Below, in pieces: positions 18,848-25,635 of a DNA stretch of 36,176 nucleotides (the stretch's first letter is position 1; each line of letters opens with the position of its first letter). Position numbers and translations under genes: made by a program. The stretch is from an actinobacterium LLX17 (lineage in GTDB: Bacteria > Actinomycetota > Actinomycetes > Propionibacteriales > Nocardioidaceae): NCBI GenBank assembly GCA_000471045.1, contig KI301992.1, positions 1,512,481 to 1,548,656 on the forward strand, written 5' to 3'. Below the pieces are notes generated by a model. It did no database searches, was not told the origin of the DNA, and saw only the letters and a program-made list of their open reading frames with translations.

Positions 18848-19798
18848 ATGCGTCTGCGCCATCTCCTCCCCCTCACCGCCCTGCTCGTCCCTGTTGCCGC
18901 CTGCGGGGCGGCTGACGAGGGCGACGGCGGCCCGACCGCCATCGTCTCGGCCTACCCGTTCGAGTTCCTCGTCGAGGAGATCGCGGGCGATCTCGTGCAG
19001 GTCGAGAACCTCACCGCACCCGGCGTCGACGCCCACGACGTCGAGCTCTCGCCGCGCCAGGTCGGCGACGTCCAGTCGGCCGAGGTCGTCGTGTACGTCG
19101 AGCACTTCCAGGCCGCGGTCGACACCGCCGTCGAGCAGGCCGATCGCAGCGAGGGTGTCGTGGAGCTCGGTGAGGTCGTGACCCTGCTGGAAGGATCCGA
19201 GGACGAGCACGCCCACGACGAGGGTGAGGAGCACGCCGAGGAGGAAGGGGAGGATCACGCGGGCCACGACCATGGGGGCGTCGACCCCCACTTCTGGCTC
19301 GACCCGCAGCGCATGGTCCTGGCCGCCGAGGCCGTCGCCGACGCCCTCATCGAGGCCGATCCCGACCACGCCGACGAGTTCCGCACCAACGCCGACGCGC
19401 TGGTCACCGAGCTGGAGGCCCTCGACCAGTCCTTCACCACCGGGCTGCAGACCTGCGAGCGACGCAGCATCGTGACCTCGCACGCCGCGTTCTCCTACCT
19501 CGCCTCCGCCTACGACCTCACGCAGGTGCCGATCGCCGGCCTCGAGCCGACGCAGGGTCCCAGCAGCAAGGAGCTGGCCGAGATCACCGACCTCGTGAGC
19601 TCGCAGGGCATCACGACCGTCTTCACCGAGGAGCTCGCCGACAACTCCAACGCCGAGACCGTCGCGTCCACGACCGGGGTGAAGGTCGCTACGCTCGATC
19701 CCGTCGAGGGCCTCGGCCCGGACACGGCCGACCAGGACTACCTGTCCCTGATGCAGCGCAACCTCGATGCGATCCGAGAGGCGAACGCCTGCGCATGA
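18848..19798 (+). CDS. znuA: Zinc ABC transporter substrate-binding lipoprotein
   Basis: 316 aa, cluster A-I metal-binding protein. The signal peptide ends in the lipobox VAAC (Cys19). Candidate metal ligands are the histidines in VDAHDVELSP and TSHAAFSYLA and the acidic EEL near residue 260. A His/Asp/Glu-rich loop spans about 120-143 (EDEHAHDEGEEHAEE then EDHAGHDHGG), the mark of zinc rather than manganese binders. GAGCAT ends six bases before ATG 18848, so the transcript may be leaderless; the Zur-like box lies just upstream. The stop overlaps the next ATG by four bases. Confidence 0.94.
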   Translation: MRLRHLLPLTALLVPVAACGAADEGDGGPTAIVSAYPFEFLVEEIAGDLVQVENLTAPGVDAHDVELSPRQVGDVQSAEVVVYVEHFQAAVDTAVEQADRSEGVVELGEVVTLLEGSEDEHAHDEGEEHAEEEGEDHAGHDHGGVDPHFWLDPQRMVLAAEAVADALIEADPDHADEFRTNADALVTELEALDQSFTTGLQTCERRSIVTSHAAFSYLASAYDLTQVPIAGLEPTQGPSSKELAEITDLVSSQGITTVFTEELADNSNAETVASTTGVKVATLDPVEGLGPDTADQDYLSLMQRNLDAIREANACA

Positions 19799-20589
19799 CC
19801 CCATCCGAGCCCGCCCAGCCCCCCGTGGCCCTGCAGGTCCGTGGCCTCGACGTCGACCTGGCCGGCCGATCGGTGCTCCGGAACGTCGACCTCACCGTTC
19901 ACCGCGGTGAGGTCGTCGCCGTGCTGGGCGCCAACGGGTCGGGCAAGTCCACGCTGGTCCGCGCGGCCGTGGGCCTGGTGCCGGTCCGCGCGGGATCGAT
20001 CGAGCTGCTGGGCACGCCCCTGGCCTCGTTCCGCGAGCGCCACCGGCTCGGGTACGTGCCGCAGCGCTCGGCCGGCGTCGCCGGCGTGCCGGCCACGGTG
20101 CGTGAGGTCGTGCTGAGCGGACGCCTGGCCCGACGGCGCTTCGCCGGGCCGGCCCGGCGCGCCGATCGCGAGGCGGTCGACCGCGCCATCGAGCACGTGG
20201 GGCTCGAGCAGTATCGCCGTCGCGCCGTCACGGAGCTCTCCGGCGGCCAGCACCAGCGCGTGCTCATCGCGCGCGCCCTGGCCTGTGAGCCCGAGCTGCT
20301 GGTGATGGACGAGCCCCTGGCGGGCGTCGACGCGGCCAGTGGCGCGAAGCTGGCCGAGGTCGTCGCCGACCTGGTGGCCGCCGGCGGAACCGTCGTGCTG
20401 GTCGAGCACGAGCTCGGCCCGTTGCGGCCGGTCGTCGATCGCGCCGTGGTGGTGCACGACGGTCGCGTGGTGCACGACTCACCCGCCGACGACGCCCACG
20501 TGCGTGAAGCCCACTCCGAGCGGCACACGCACCCGCACTCGGCCGAGCCCGCGCGGCTCGAGCCGTTCCCGGGCGAGGGGGTGCTGTAG
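19795..20589 (+). CDS. znuC: Zinc ABC transporter ATP-binding protein
   Basis: 264 aa. ABC ATPase with Walker A GANGSGKST near residue 44, signature LSGGQHQRVLIARAL near 147, Walker B LLVMDEPLAGVD and the switch histidine in LVEHE. A short His-rich tail (HVREAHSERHTHPHS) follows the ATPase fold and may bind zinc. ATG 19795 overlaps the znuA stop (ATGA); the stop directly abuts the GTG of znuB. It energises zinc import with ZnuA and ZnuB. Confidence 0.95.
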   Translation: MTPSEPAQPPVALQVRGLDVDLAGRSVLRNVDLTVHRGEVVAVLGANGSGKSTLVRAAVGLVPVRAGSIELLGTPLASFRERHRLGYVPQRSAGVAGVPATVREVVLSGRLARRRFAGPARRADREAVDRAIEHVGLEQYRRRAVTELSGGQHQRVLIARALACEPELLVMDEPLAGVDAASGAKLAEVVADLVAAGGTVVLVEHELGPLRPVVDRAVVVHDGRVVHDSPADDAHVREAHSERHTHPHSAEPARLEPFPGEGVL

Positions 20590-21435
20590 GTGCTGGAGCT
20601 CCTCGACTACCCCTTCATGCGCATGGCGCTCGTCGCCGCCGTCGTCACGGGTCTCACCGCGCCGGCCATCGGCACGTTCCTGGTGCAGCGACGCCTGGCG
20701 CTCCTGGGCGACGGCATCGGGCACGTGGCCCTCACCGGTGTCGCACTCGGGCTCCTGACGGGCATCGCTCCCCTGGCCACGGCGATCGCGGCCGCCGCGA
20801 TCGGAGCTCTCATCATTGAGCTGCTGCGCACCTTCACCCGCACCAGCGGTGACCTCGCGCTGGCCATGCTGTTCTACGGCGGCCTGGCCGGCGGCGTGCT
20901 GCTGACCAACCTCGCCGGTGACAGCGCCGCCACCTTGAACCGCTACCTGTTCGGCTCGATCGTGACCGTCAGCTCCGACGACCTCACCGTCGTCGTGGCG
21001 CTCGGAGCCATCGTGCTGCTCGTGGTCGCCCTGGCCACCCCCCAGCTGTTCGCCGTCTGCCAGGACGAGGACCACGCCCGCGTGAGCGGCGTCCCGGTGC
21101 GCCTGTACGGCATCCTCATCGCGGTGCTCGCGGCTGTCACCATCACGGTCGCCATGCGCACCGTGGGCCTGCTGCTCGTCTCGGCGCTCATGATCGTGCC
21201 CGTGGCGGCAGCGCAGCAGATGTCCCGGAGCTTCCGCGGCACCCATCTGTGGGCCATGGCCATCGGCCTGGCCGCCGCCGTCGGCGGGGTCGTCGTGAGC
21301 TTCGAGATCGACACGCAGCCCGGACCCACCATCGTGATGCTCGCACTCGCGACGTTCGCCGTCCTGGCCGCGGCCCGTGGCCTGGTGACGCTGGTCCTCC
21401 GACGGCGGTCCACCACGTCGAGGGGCGACGTCTAG
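20590..21435 (+). CDS. znuB: Zinc ABC transporter permease
   Basis: 281 aa with about eight hydrophobic helices and the family stretch LLGDGIGHVALTGVALGLL near residue 38. It forms the membrane channel for ZnuA/ZnuC. GTG 20590 follows the znuC stop codon with no gap, a strongly coupled arrangement. The stop overlaps a TAGAGT sequence that could be an internal -10 for zur. Confidence 0.94.
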   Translation: MLELLDYPFMRMALVAAVVTGLTAPAIGTFLVQRRLALLGDGIGHVALTGVALGLLTGIAPLATAIAAAAIGALIIELLRTFTRTSGDLALAMLFYGGLAGGVLLTNLAGDSAATLNRYLFGSIVTVSSDDLTVVVALGAIVLLVVALATPQLFAVCQDEDHARVSGVPVRLYGILIAVLAAVTITVAMRTVGLLLVSALMIVPVAAAQQMSRSFRGTHLWAMAIGLAAAVGGVVVSFEIDTQPGPTIVMLALATFAVLAAARGLVTLVLRRRSTTSRGDV

Positions 21436-21459
21436 AGTTGGTCTGAGGAGGTCCGTCCC

Positions 21460-21861
21460 ATGGTTGCCACCACCCCCCGCAACACCCGTCAGCGCCGTGC
21501 GGTCGCCGCGATCCTCGACGATCTCGACGGCTTCGCCAGCGCGCAGGAGATCCACGACATCCTGCGGCACCGCGGCGAGTCGGTGGGTCTGTCGACGGTG
21601 TACCGCAACCTGCAGGCCCTGGTCGACGCCTCCGAGATCGATGCGCTGCGCAATGACGACGGCGAGGTGCTGTACCGGCAGTGCAGCACCGGGCACCACC
21701 ACCACCTGGTCTGCCGGGCCTGCGGGCGCACGATCGAGGTCGCCGGCCCCACGGTCGAGCGCTGGGCCGACGGTGTGGCCGACAAGCACGGATTCGTCGA
21801 CGTCGCCCACACGCTCGAGATCTTTGGCACCTGTGGCGCCTGTGCCGCCAGTGCGGACTGA
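21460..21861 (+). CDS. zur: Fur-family transcriptional regulator, zinc uptake regulator
   Basis: 133 aa. An N-terminal winged helix (TRQRRAVAAILDDLDGFASA, LSTVYRNLQALVDASEID) is followed by the dimerisation/metal domain with HHHHLVCRACGRTIEV and a terminal CGACAA, giving the two CxxC structural zinc pairs. Placement after znuABC and the Zur-like box upstream of znuA make zinc the likely co-repressor. AGGAGG lies eight bases before ATG 21460, one of the clearest Shine-Dalgarno sequences in the window. Its 3' end overlaps the next gene by 11 bp. Confidence 0.93.
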   Translation: MVATTPRNTRQRRAVAAILDDLDGFASAQEIHDILRHRGESVGLSTVYRNLQALVDASEIDALRNDDGEVLYRQCSTGHHHHLVCRACGRTIEVAGPTVERWADGVADKHGFVDVAHTLEIFGTCGACAASAD

Positions 21862-22741
21862 GAGCACCACCCGCCTGCTGGGCCCCGAAGCCTGGGGACC
21901 CCTGGCCGCTGCGCACCGGGCGCGAGCCCAGCGCTGGACGGTGCCGCACCTGGAGCGCCGCCACCAGGGCGTCAGCCACCCGGTGGAGGACTTCCTCTTC
22001 CAGTACTACAACCTCTCCCCCGGCGCGCTCGAGCGCTGGCACCCGGGCCGCCACGTGGGCCTGGTCGACTCGGCCGAGCACGCCGCGCTCGGCGCCTACG
22101 TCACGATCGACGGCGTCAGCCGGGCCGACCTCACGCGCGTCGAGCGACGCCTGTCGGGCCTGCGCTGGACCGCCGAGCTGCTGCGCCGCACCGCCGAACG
22201 CCCTGGCCGCTGGGGCTGCTTCGGCCTGCACGAGTGGGCCATGGTCTACCGGCAGCCGGCCGAGCGTCGCCACGACGGCGTCCCACTGCGGCTCGGGGCC
22301 GCCGGCACCGACGAGGTCGTCCGCTCGCACCAGCTCGCCTGCACCCACGTCGACGCCTTCCGCTTCTTCACCCCCGAGGGTGCCGAGCGCAACCCCGTTC
22401 GCCTGACCCGCGAGGTGCAGCTCGAGCACGAGCAGCCGGGGTGCCTTCACGTCACGATGGACCTCTACCGCACATCGAGCAGGCTTCTCCCGTTCGTGGA
22501 ATCGAGCATCGTGCTCGACACCTTTGAACTGGCTTGCGACGCGCGCCAGATCGATATGAGGGCTTCGCCCTACGACCTTCGCGAGTTCGGCTTGGATCCA
22601 ATTGCAGTGGAGACTCCGGAGGGCAAGGCTACGTACGTCCGTGAGCAGCGGCGTTTGGCCGAGCTCGCCGCTCCACTGAGACAGCGACTCCTGGAGCATG
22701 TCACTGATCTGCTGACCGAATCAGATTCAGCTTCCCACTGA
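21851..22741 (+). CDS. Conserved actinobacterial protein, commonly labelled 3-methyladenine DNA glycosylase, with a swapped C-terminus
   Basis: 296 aa. Characteristic stretches are HPVEDFLFQYYNLSPGALE, WHPGRHVGL, WGCFGLHEWAMVYRQP, HQLACTHVDAFRFFTP, QLEHEQPGCLHVTMDLYR and IDMRASPYDL. The DNA-glycosylase label is widespread for this family, but I see no recognisable glycosylase active site. GTG 21851 overlaps the zur stop by 11 bp. From about codon 203 the base use changes: 29 of the last 90 codons end in A or T, against only a handful in the earlier part. A second, host-like copy of this same tail lies at 23313-23592. The gene is therefore a chimera: native front, incoming tail. Confidence 0.8.
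   Translation: MRTESTTRLLGPEAWGPLAAAHRARAQRWTVPHLERRHQGVSHPVEDFLFQYYNLSPGALERWHPGRHVGLVDSAEHAALGAYVTIDGVSRADLTRVERRLSGLRWTAELLRRTAERPGRWGCFGLHEWAMVYRQPAERRHDGVPLRLGAAGTDEVVRSHQLACTHVDAFRFFTPEGAERNPVRLTREVQLEHEQPGCLHVTMDLYRTSSRLLPFVESSIVLDTFELACDARQIDMRASPYDLREFGLDPIAVETPEGKATYVREQRRLAELAAPLRQRLLEHVTDLLTESDSASH
22453..22464. repeat. Left direct repeat of the cassette (attL-like)
   Basis: CACGATGGACCT, inside the coding sequence for VTMDLYR. Similarity extends imperfectly to the right (TA and CGC shared). Confidence 0.7.
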
Positions 22742-22810
22742 GTGGAGCTGGCACGTCACCTGGTCGAGCAGATGCACGCCGCTGGGTGCCGCGCACGGCA
22801 CGTACTGGGC

Positions 22811-23245
22811 TTACGTCCGCGGAGACCAGGGTTCGAACTGAGTGACGCCAGCACGACGTCGCCAACCTGGGAGCGTGACCAGCGACCAGCCCCGGGTGTA
22901 GGTCCCTGACGTGACGTACTTCCCGTCGACCAGCACCTGCCACGTCGCACGTCCGTCGCGAGCGAACATACGGACGCTTCCAGCACACGCGTGGTCGACA
23001 AACCAGTCGACATCTTCTGTGCTCTGAGGGTCCTCGTCGGGCAACGCATACTCGTGATCGAACGCGACCTGGTAGGAGCCGGGTGTAGTGGCCCACGCGA
23101 TCAGGTGGACGCCGAGCGAAGCGTCGCGGTGCGGCCGGAGCGTGAGCGATTCCCCAAGCTCTCCCAGGGGCTCGATTGTCAGACGGGACACGTCAGACAG
23201 AGCCGACGCTCGCGACTCGAAGTATGTTCGGAGGTCCGGAAGCAC
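22811..23245 (-). CDS. Hypothetical protein carried by the cassette
   Basis: 144 aa, not recognised. It starts at GTG 23245, since an in-frame stop lies six bases upstream, and ends in TAA. There is no signal peptide or membrane helix. The sequence looks like a small soluble beta-rich fold with several Trp residues (VHLIAWATTPGSYQVAFDH, RATWQVLVDGKYVTSG, YTRGWSLVTLPGW). It is acidic in the middle (LPDEDPQSTEDVDWFVDHA). About 38 of 144 codons end in A or T, unlike host genes, which supports foreign origin together with the tail encoded next to it. An immunity- or anti-restriction-like role is conceivable but unsupported. Confidence 0.6.
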   Translation of the reverse strand: MLPDLRTYFESRASALSDVSRLTIEPLGELGESLTLRPHRDASLGVHLIAWATTPGSYQVAFDHEYALPDEDPQSTEDVDWFVDHACAGSVRMFARDGRATWQVLVDGKYVTSGTYTRGWSLVTLPGWRRRAGVTQFEPWSPRT

Positions 23246-23312
23246 GCCTCATCCAAGCACCCCGAGGCAGGACGTACCGGCAAGTTCTGGAACGTGCGTC
23301 TGCGTGCAGTGA

Positions 23313-23324
23313 CACGATGGACCT
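23313..23324. repeat. Right direct repeat of the cassette (attR-like)
   Basis: Second copy of CACGATGGACCT, at the start of the orphaned native tail. Confidence 0.7.
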
Positions 23325-23584
23325 GTATCGCGTCGCGTTCAGGCTCTTGCCGTTCATCCCGTCGGACGTGGTGCTCGAATGCTTCGAGCTGGCCCGGGAG
23401 GTCCGCGAGATCGACATGCGCGCCTCGCCGTACGACCTGACCCACCTCGGCTACGACCCCATCGAGGTCGAGACGGCTGCCGGCAAGGCCGAGTACGTCC
23501 GGCATCAACGGTTGTTCACCGACCGCGCGGCTCCCCTGCGCGTGACACTCCTGCAGCACGTCGAGGACCTGCTCGCCCTGCCGC

Positions 23585-23590
23585 TAGCCT
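23585..23590 (+). promoter_or_regulatory. -10 element of a leaderless promoter for the ElaA-like gene
   Basis: TAGCCT with six bases to GTG 23597; it overlaps the stop codon of the orphaned tail. Confidence 0.5.
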
Positions 23591-23596
23591 GAGCCG

Positions 23597-24046
23597 GTGC
23601 CTTCTCCGTCAGAGCCCGTCGTCCGCGACGCCACTGAGCTCAGCGTGCCCGAGCTGCACGCCATCTGGACGATCCGCGACGTCGTCTTCGCCGTCGAGCA
23701 GCGGTGCGACGCCCCCGATCCGGATGCGCTCGACATCACTCCCGGCACGCAGCACGTGTGGTTCGCCGACGAGCAGGGCATCACCAGCTACATCCGCAGC
23801 TACGTCGACGCTGACGGCCTTCGCCACGTCGGCCGGGTCTGCACCCGCCGCGACGCCCGCGGTCAGGGCCTGTCGGGACAGCTGATGCGGCACGCCATCG
23901 CGTGGTGGGGCCACGAGCCGATCGCGATCGGCGCTCAGGCCTACCTCGAGCAGTGGTACGCCGGGTTCGGGTTCACCGTGACCGGGCCGCACTACGACGA
24001 CGCCGGCATCGACCACGTCCCGATGGTGCGGGCCGGGTCCCTCTAG
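23597..24046 (+). CDS. ElaA-like GNAT family N-acetyltransferase
   Basis: 149 aa. The N-terminal stretch (LHAIWTIRDVVFAVEQRCDAPDPDALD, in segments) and the acetyl-CoA loop RRDARGQGLSGQLM near residue 78 match the ElaA subgroup of GNAT acetyltransferases. A typical C-terminal AYLEQWYAGFGFTVTGP motif follows. The substrate is unknown. The start is GTG 23597, leaderless by the preceding TAGCCT. It converges with the membrane-protein gene, leaving an eight-base gap. Confidence 0.88.
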   Translation: MPSPSEPVVRDATELSVPELHAIWTIRDVVFAVEQRCDAPDPDALDITPGTQHVWFADEQGITSYIRSYVDADGLRHVGRVCTRRDARGQGLSGQLMRHAIAWWGHEPIAIGAQAYLEQWYAGFGFTVTGPHYDDAGIDHVPMVRAGSL

Positions 24047-24054
24047 CCGAGACC

Positions 24055-24822
24055 TCAGGCGGGCTTGTCGCTCTCGACGAGCGCGTCGATGCTCTCGTCG
24101 AGCGGCTCGCGCGCGTCGTCCTCGGCGTCCTGCAACGCGTCGAGGCCGGCGCCGTACTGCTCGCCGAAGGGGAAGTTGTAGCTCTGCCGGTTGTCCAGGT
24201 TGGTGGCCATGGTGTTGAGCTCGTTGATGACGTGGTCGAGCGCGGCCACCACGGCGGCCTGGGCGTCCTCGAGGCCGTCCGGGACCTCCACGGCCAGGAA
24301 GTCGTCCTTCACCGCCTGCATGCCGGGAATGCTGGTCTCGCGGATCGGAGCGCCGTTCTCGAACGGACCGGGGCCGATGAGATCGACCGGAACGTCGGAG
24401 TCGAGTGCGGTGCGGCCGGCCGAGACGAACGCGGCGACGTCGACCGCGTGCTTGGCGGCCCGGACGACCGCAGTGAGGTCCTTGTCGAGCCGGGTCTGCG
24501 TCTGCTGCGCGGCGGCATACTTCGACGAGTTCTCCTTGCCGTACTCGGGCGCGTCGTCCAGTGTCGGCAGCTCGTCCTCGAGCCCCTCGGCGGCCTCGAC
24601 CGTCTCGGTGGGGCTGTCCGACCCCGACTCGCCCAGCTCCTCGTCCGCCAGCTCACGGAACTCCGCGACCTCGTCGACGTAGGCGGCCGCTGCGGCGTCG
24701 GCCTCCTTGACGTCGTCGTCGTGCTGCTTCTGGATGATCAAGAAGGTCGCCACGGCAGCGATCGTCGCGATGACGACGAGGCTGATCGCGCTGATGAGGA
24801 TGACCTTCGCGCGGGTGCTCAT
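24055..24822 (-). CDS. Membrane-anchored protein of unknown function (paralogue A)
   Basis: 255 aa. One N-terminal membrane helix (residues about 8-29) is followed by a long extracytoplasmic, Asp/Glu/Ala-rich helical domain. It shares with its neighbour the motif IGPGP (here LIGPGPFENGAP), the IPGMQAVKDDF/IPAFTSGLRQY region, a VINELN/VVDQCR helix and a tyrosine-rich NFPFGEQYGAGLDAL segment. The two are therefore tandem paralogues that have diverged widely. No family is recognised. ATG 24822 is preceded by CAGGGT at six bases. Confidence 0.75.
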   Translation of the reverse strand: MSTRAKVILISAISLVVIATIAAVATFLIIQKQHDDDVKEADAAAAAYVDEVAEFRELADEELGESGSDSPTETVEAAEGLEDELPTLDDAPEYGKENSSKYAAAQQTQTRLDKDLTAVVRAAKHAVDVAAFVSAGRTALDSDVPVDLIGPGPFENGAPIRETSIPGMQAVKDDFLAVEVPDGLEDAQAAVVAALDHVINELNTMATNLDNRQSYNFPFGEQYGAGLDALQDAEDDAREPLDESIDALVESDKPA

Positions 24823-24858
24823 GGCGGTACCCTGTCGCCCGCCTGTGGTGGTGTCAAT

Positions 24859-25629
24859 TCAGCCGACGTCGGTCGCGTCGATCGCGGTGGCGACGTCGGC
24901 CTCGACCTCGAGCTCGTAGGCGCGGACGGCCTCCGACGCAGCCGCGATCTGCGCCCCGTAGGAGAACGAGTAGTTCTCACCGAGCGCGGCGAACGTGATC
25001 AGGAGCCGGCACTGGTCCACCACGTTCTGCACGGCTGATCGCACGACGTCGGCCAGCTCCTCCTGCCCCGGGGGCACCGTCACCTCGTCGTACTGCCGGA
25101 GCCCCGACGTGAAGGCCGGGATGACCTCGTTCTCCACCGGCGCGGTGTCACGGATCGGACCGGGTCCGATGATGTTTTCGATGCGCAGCGCGAGCACCTC
25201 GTCGGCGGCAGCGATGTACGTCTCGGCCAGTGCTGCTCGACCCAAGGTGTCGAGCAGCTCCACGTAGGGGTCCAGCAGCGTCGCCTCGGTGTACTGGGCG
25301 TCGCGGTACGCCGAGGACCGGCGGGCTCCCTCGCTCGCCAGCTCCGGCAGGACCGGCGGCGTCGCGACGGCCTCGCCGACCCGGGCCTGCAGCTCGGCGG
25401 CGGGACCCTCCCGACCTTCCTCGATCACCCGCGCCACGCCTTGGCGAAACTCCTGCACCTCCTGCGTGAACTGCTCGGCCACCGCGTCGGCGGACTCGGC
25501 CGCCTGGACCTGCCGCTGCTGCTCGCGAATGACCGCGACACCGATCGCCAGGGCGACCACGACGGTCGTGACGACCGGCAGGACCAAGGCAAGGCGTCTC
25601 CACCGCGAGGGCCGACGCGAACGGTGCAC
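24859..25629 (-). CDS. Membrane-anchored protein of unknown function (paralogue B)
   Basis: 256 aa. A basic N-terminus (RSRRPSRWRR), one membrane helix (about 12-33), then a helical extracytoplasmic domain with the shared IGPGP motif (IIGPGPIRDTAP) and the YSFSYGAQIAAASEAV segment matching paralogue A. GTG 25629 lies six bases after the cimA stop, so it is probably in the cimA transcript; 36 bases separate it from paralogue A. No function is assigned. Being downstream of citramalate synthase does not by itself suggest a metabolic role. Confidence 0.75.
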   Translation of the reverse strand: MHRSRRPSRWRRLALVLPVVTTVVVALAIGVAVIREQQRQVQAAESADAVAEQFTQEVQEFRQGVARVIEEGREGPAAELQARVGEAVATPPVLPELASEGARRSSAYRDAQYTEATLLDPYVELLDTLGRAALAETYIAAADEVLALRIENIIGPGPIRDTAPVENEVIPAFTSGLRQYDEVTVPPGQEELADVVRSAVQNVVDQCRLLITFAALGENYSFSYGAQIAAASEAVRAYELEVEADVATAIDATDVG

Positions 25630-25635
25630 GGTCGG

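Larger units (their letters stand above)
22453..23312. mobile_element. 860-bp inserted cassette that replaces the 3' end of its host gene
   Basis: Bounded by direct repeats of CACGATGGACCT whose first bases are 860 bp apart. It contains a complete alternative tail of the host gene (22453-22741), a 144-aa gene on the other strand (22811-23245) and short spacers. Codon use in both coding parts is much less GC-rich at the third position than the surroundings. The displaced native tail starts at the right repeat. This is the pattern left when a circle integrates by single crossover in a gene and restores the reading frame. No integrase is present, so the mechanism (site-specific in trans, or homologous) is unknown. 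Confidence 0.65.
23313..23592 (+). pseudogene. Orphaned native 3' end of the glycosylase-like gene
   Basis: Encodes about 91 residues from MDLYRVAFRLLPF to DLLALPLA, aligning over its whole length with the C-terminus of the protein at 21851-22741. I count about 54 identical residues by hand. Only about seven codons end in A or T, as in the host, so this is probably the original tail. It keeps an ATG (23317) but has no visible ribosome binding site and lacks the first two thirds of the protein, so I treat it as a remnant. Its final codons hold the promoter of the next gene. Confidence 0.75.

Noticed and set aside
22829..22840. GGTTCGAAC, the classical T-loop of a tRNA, inside the inserted cassette
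   Set aside because: The five bases on either side do not pair, no D-arm or anticodon arm is found at the right distance, and the bases are explained as the 3' end of the 144-aa gene.
22453..23592. Simple tandem duplication of the glycosylase-like gene's end
   Set aside because: The two tails differ strongly in codon use and are only about 59% identical, and the copy with host-like codons is the one cut off from its gene. A plain duplication would not explain that.
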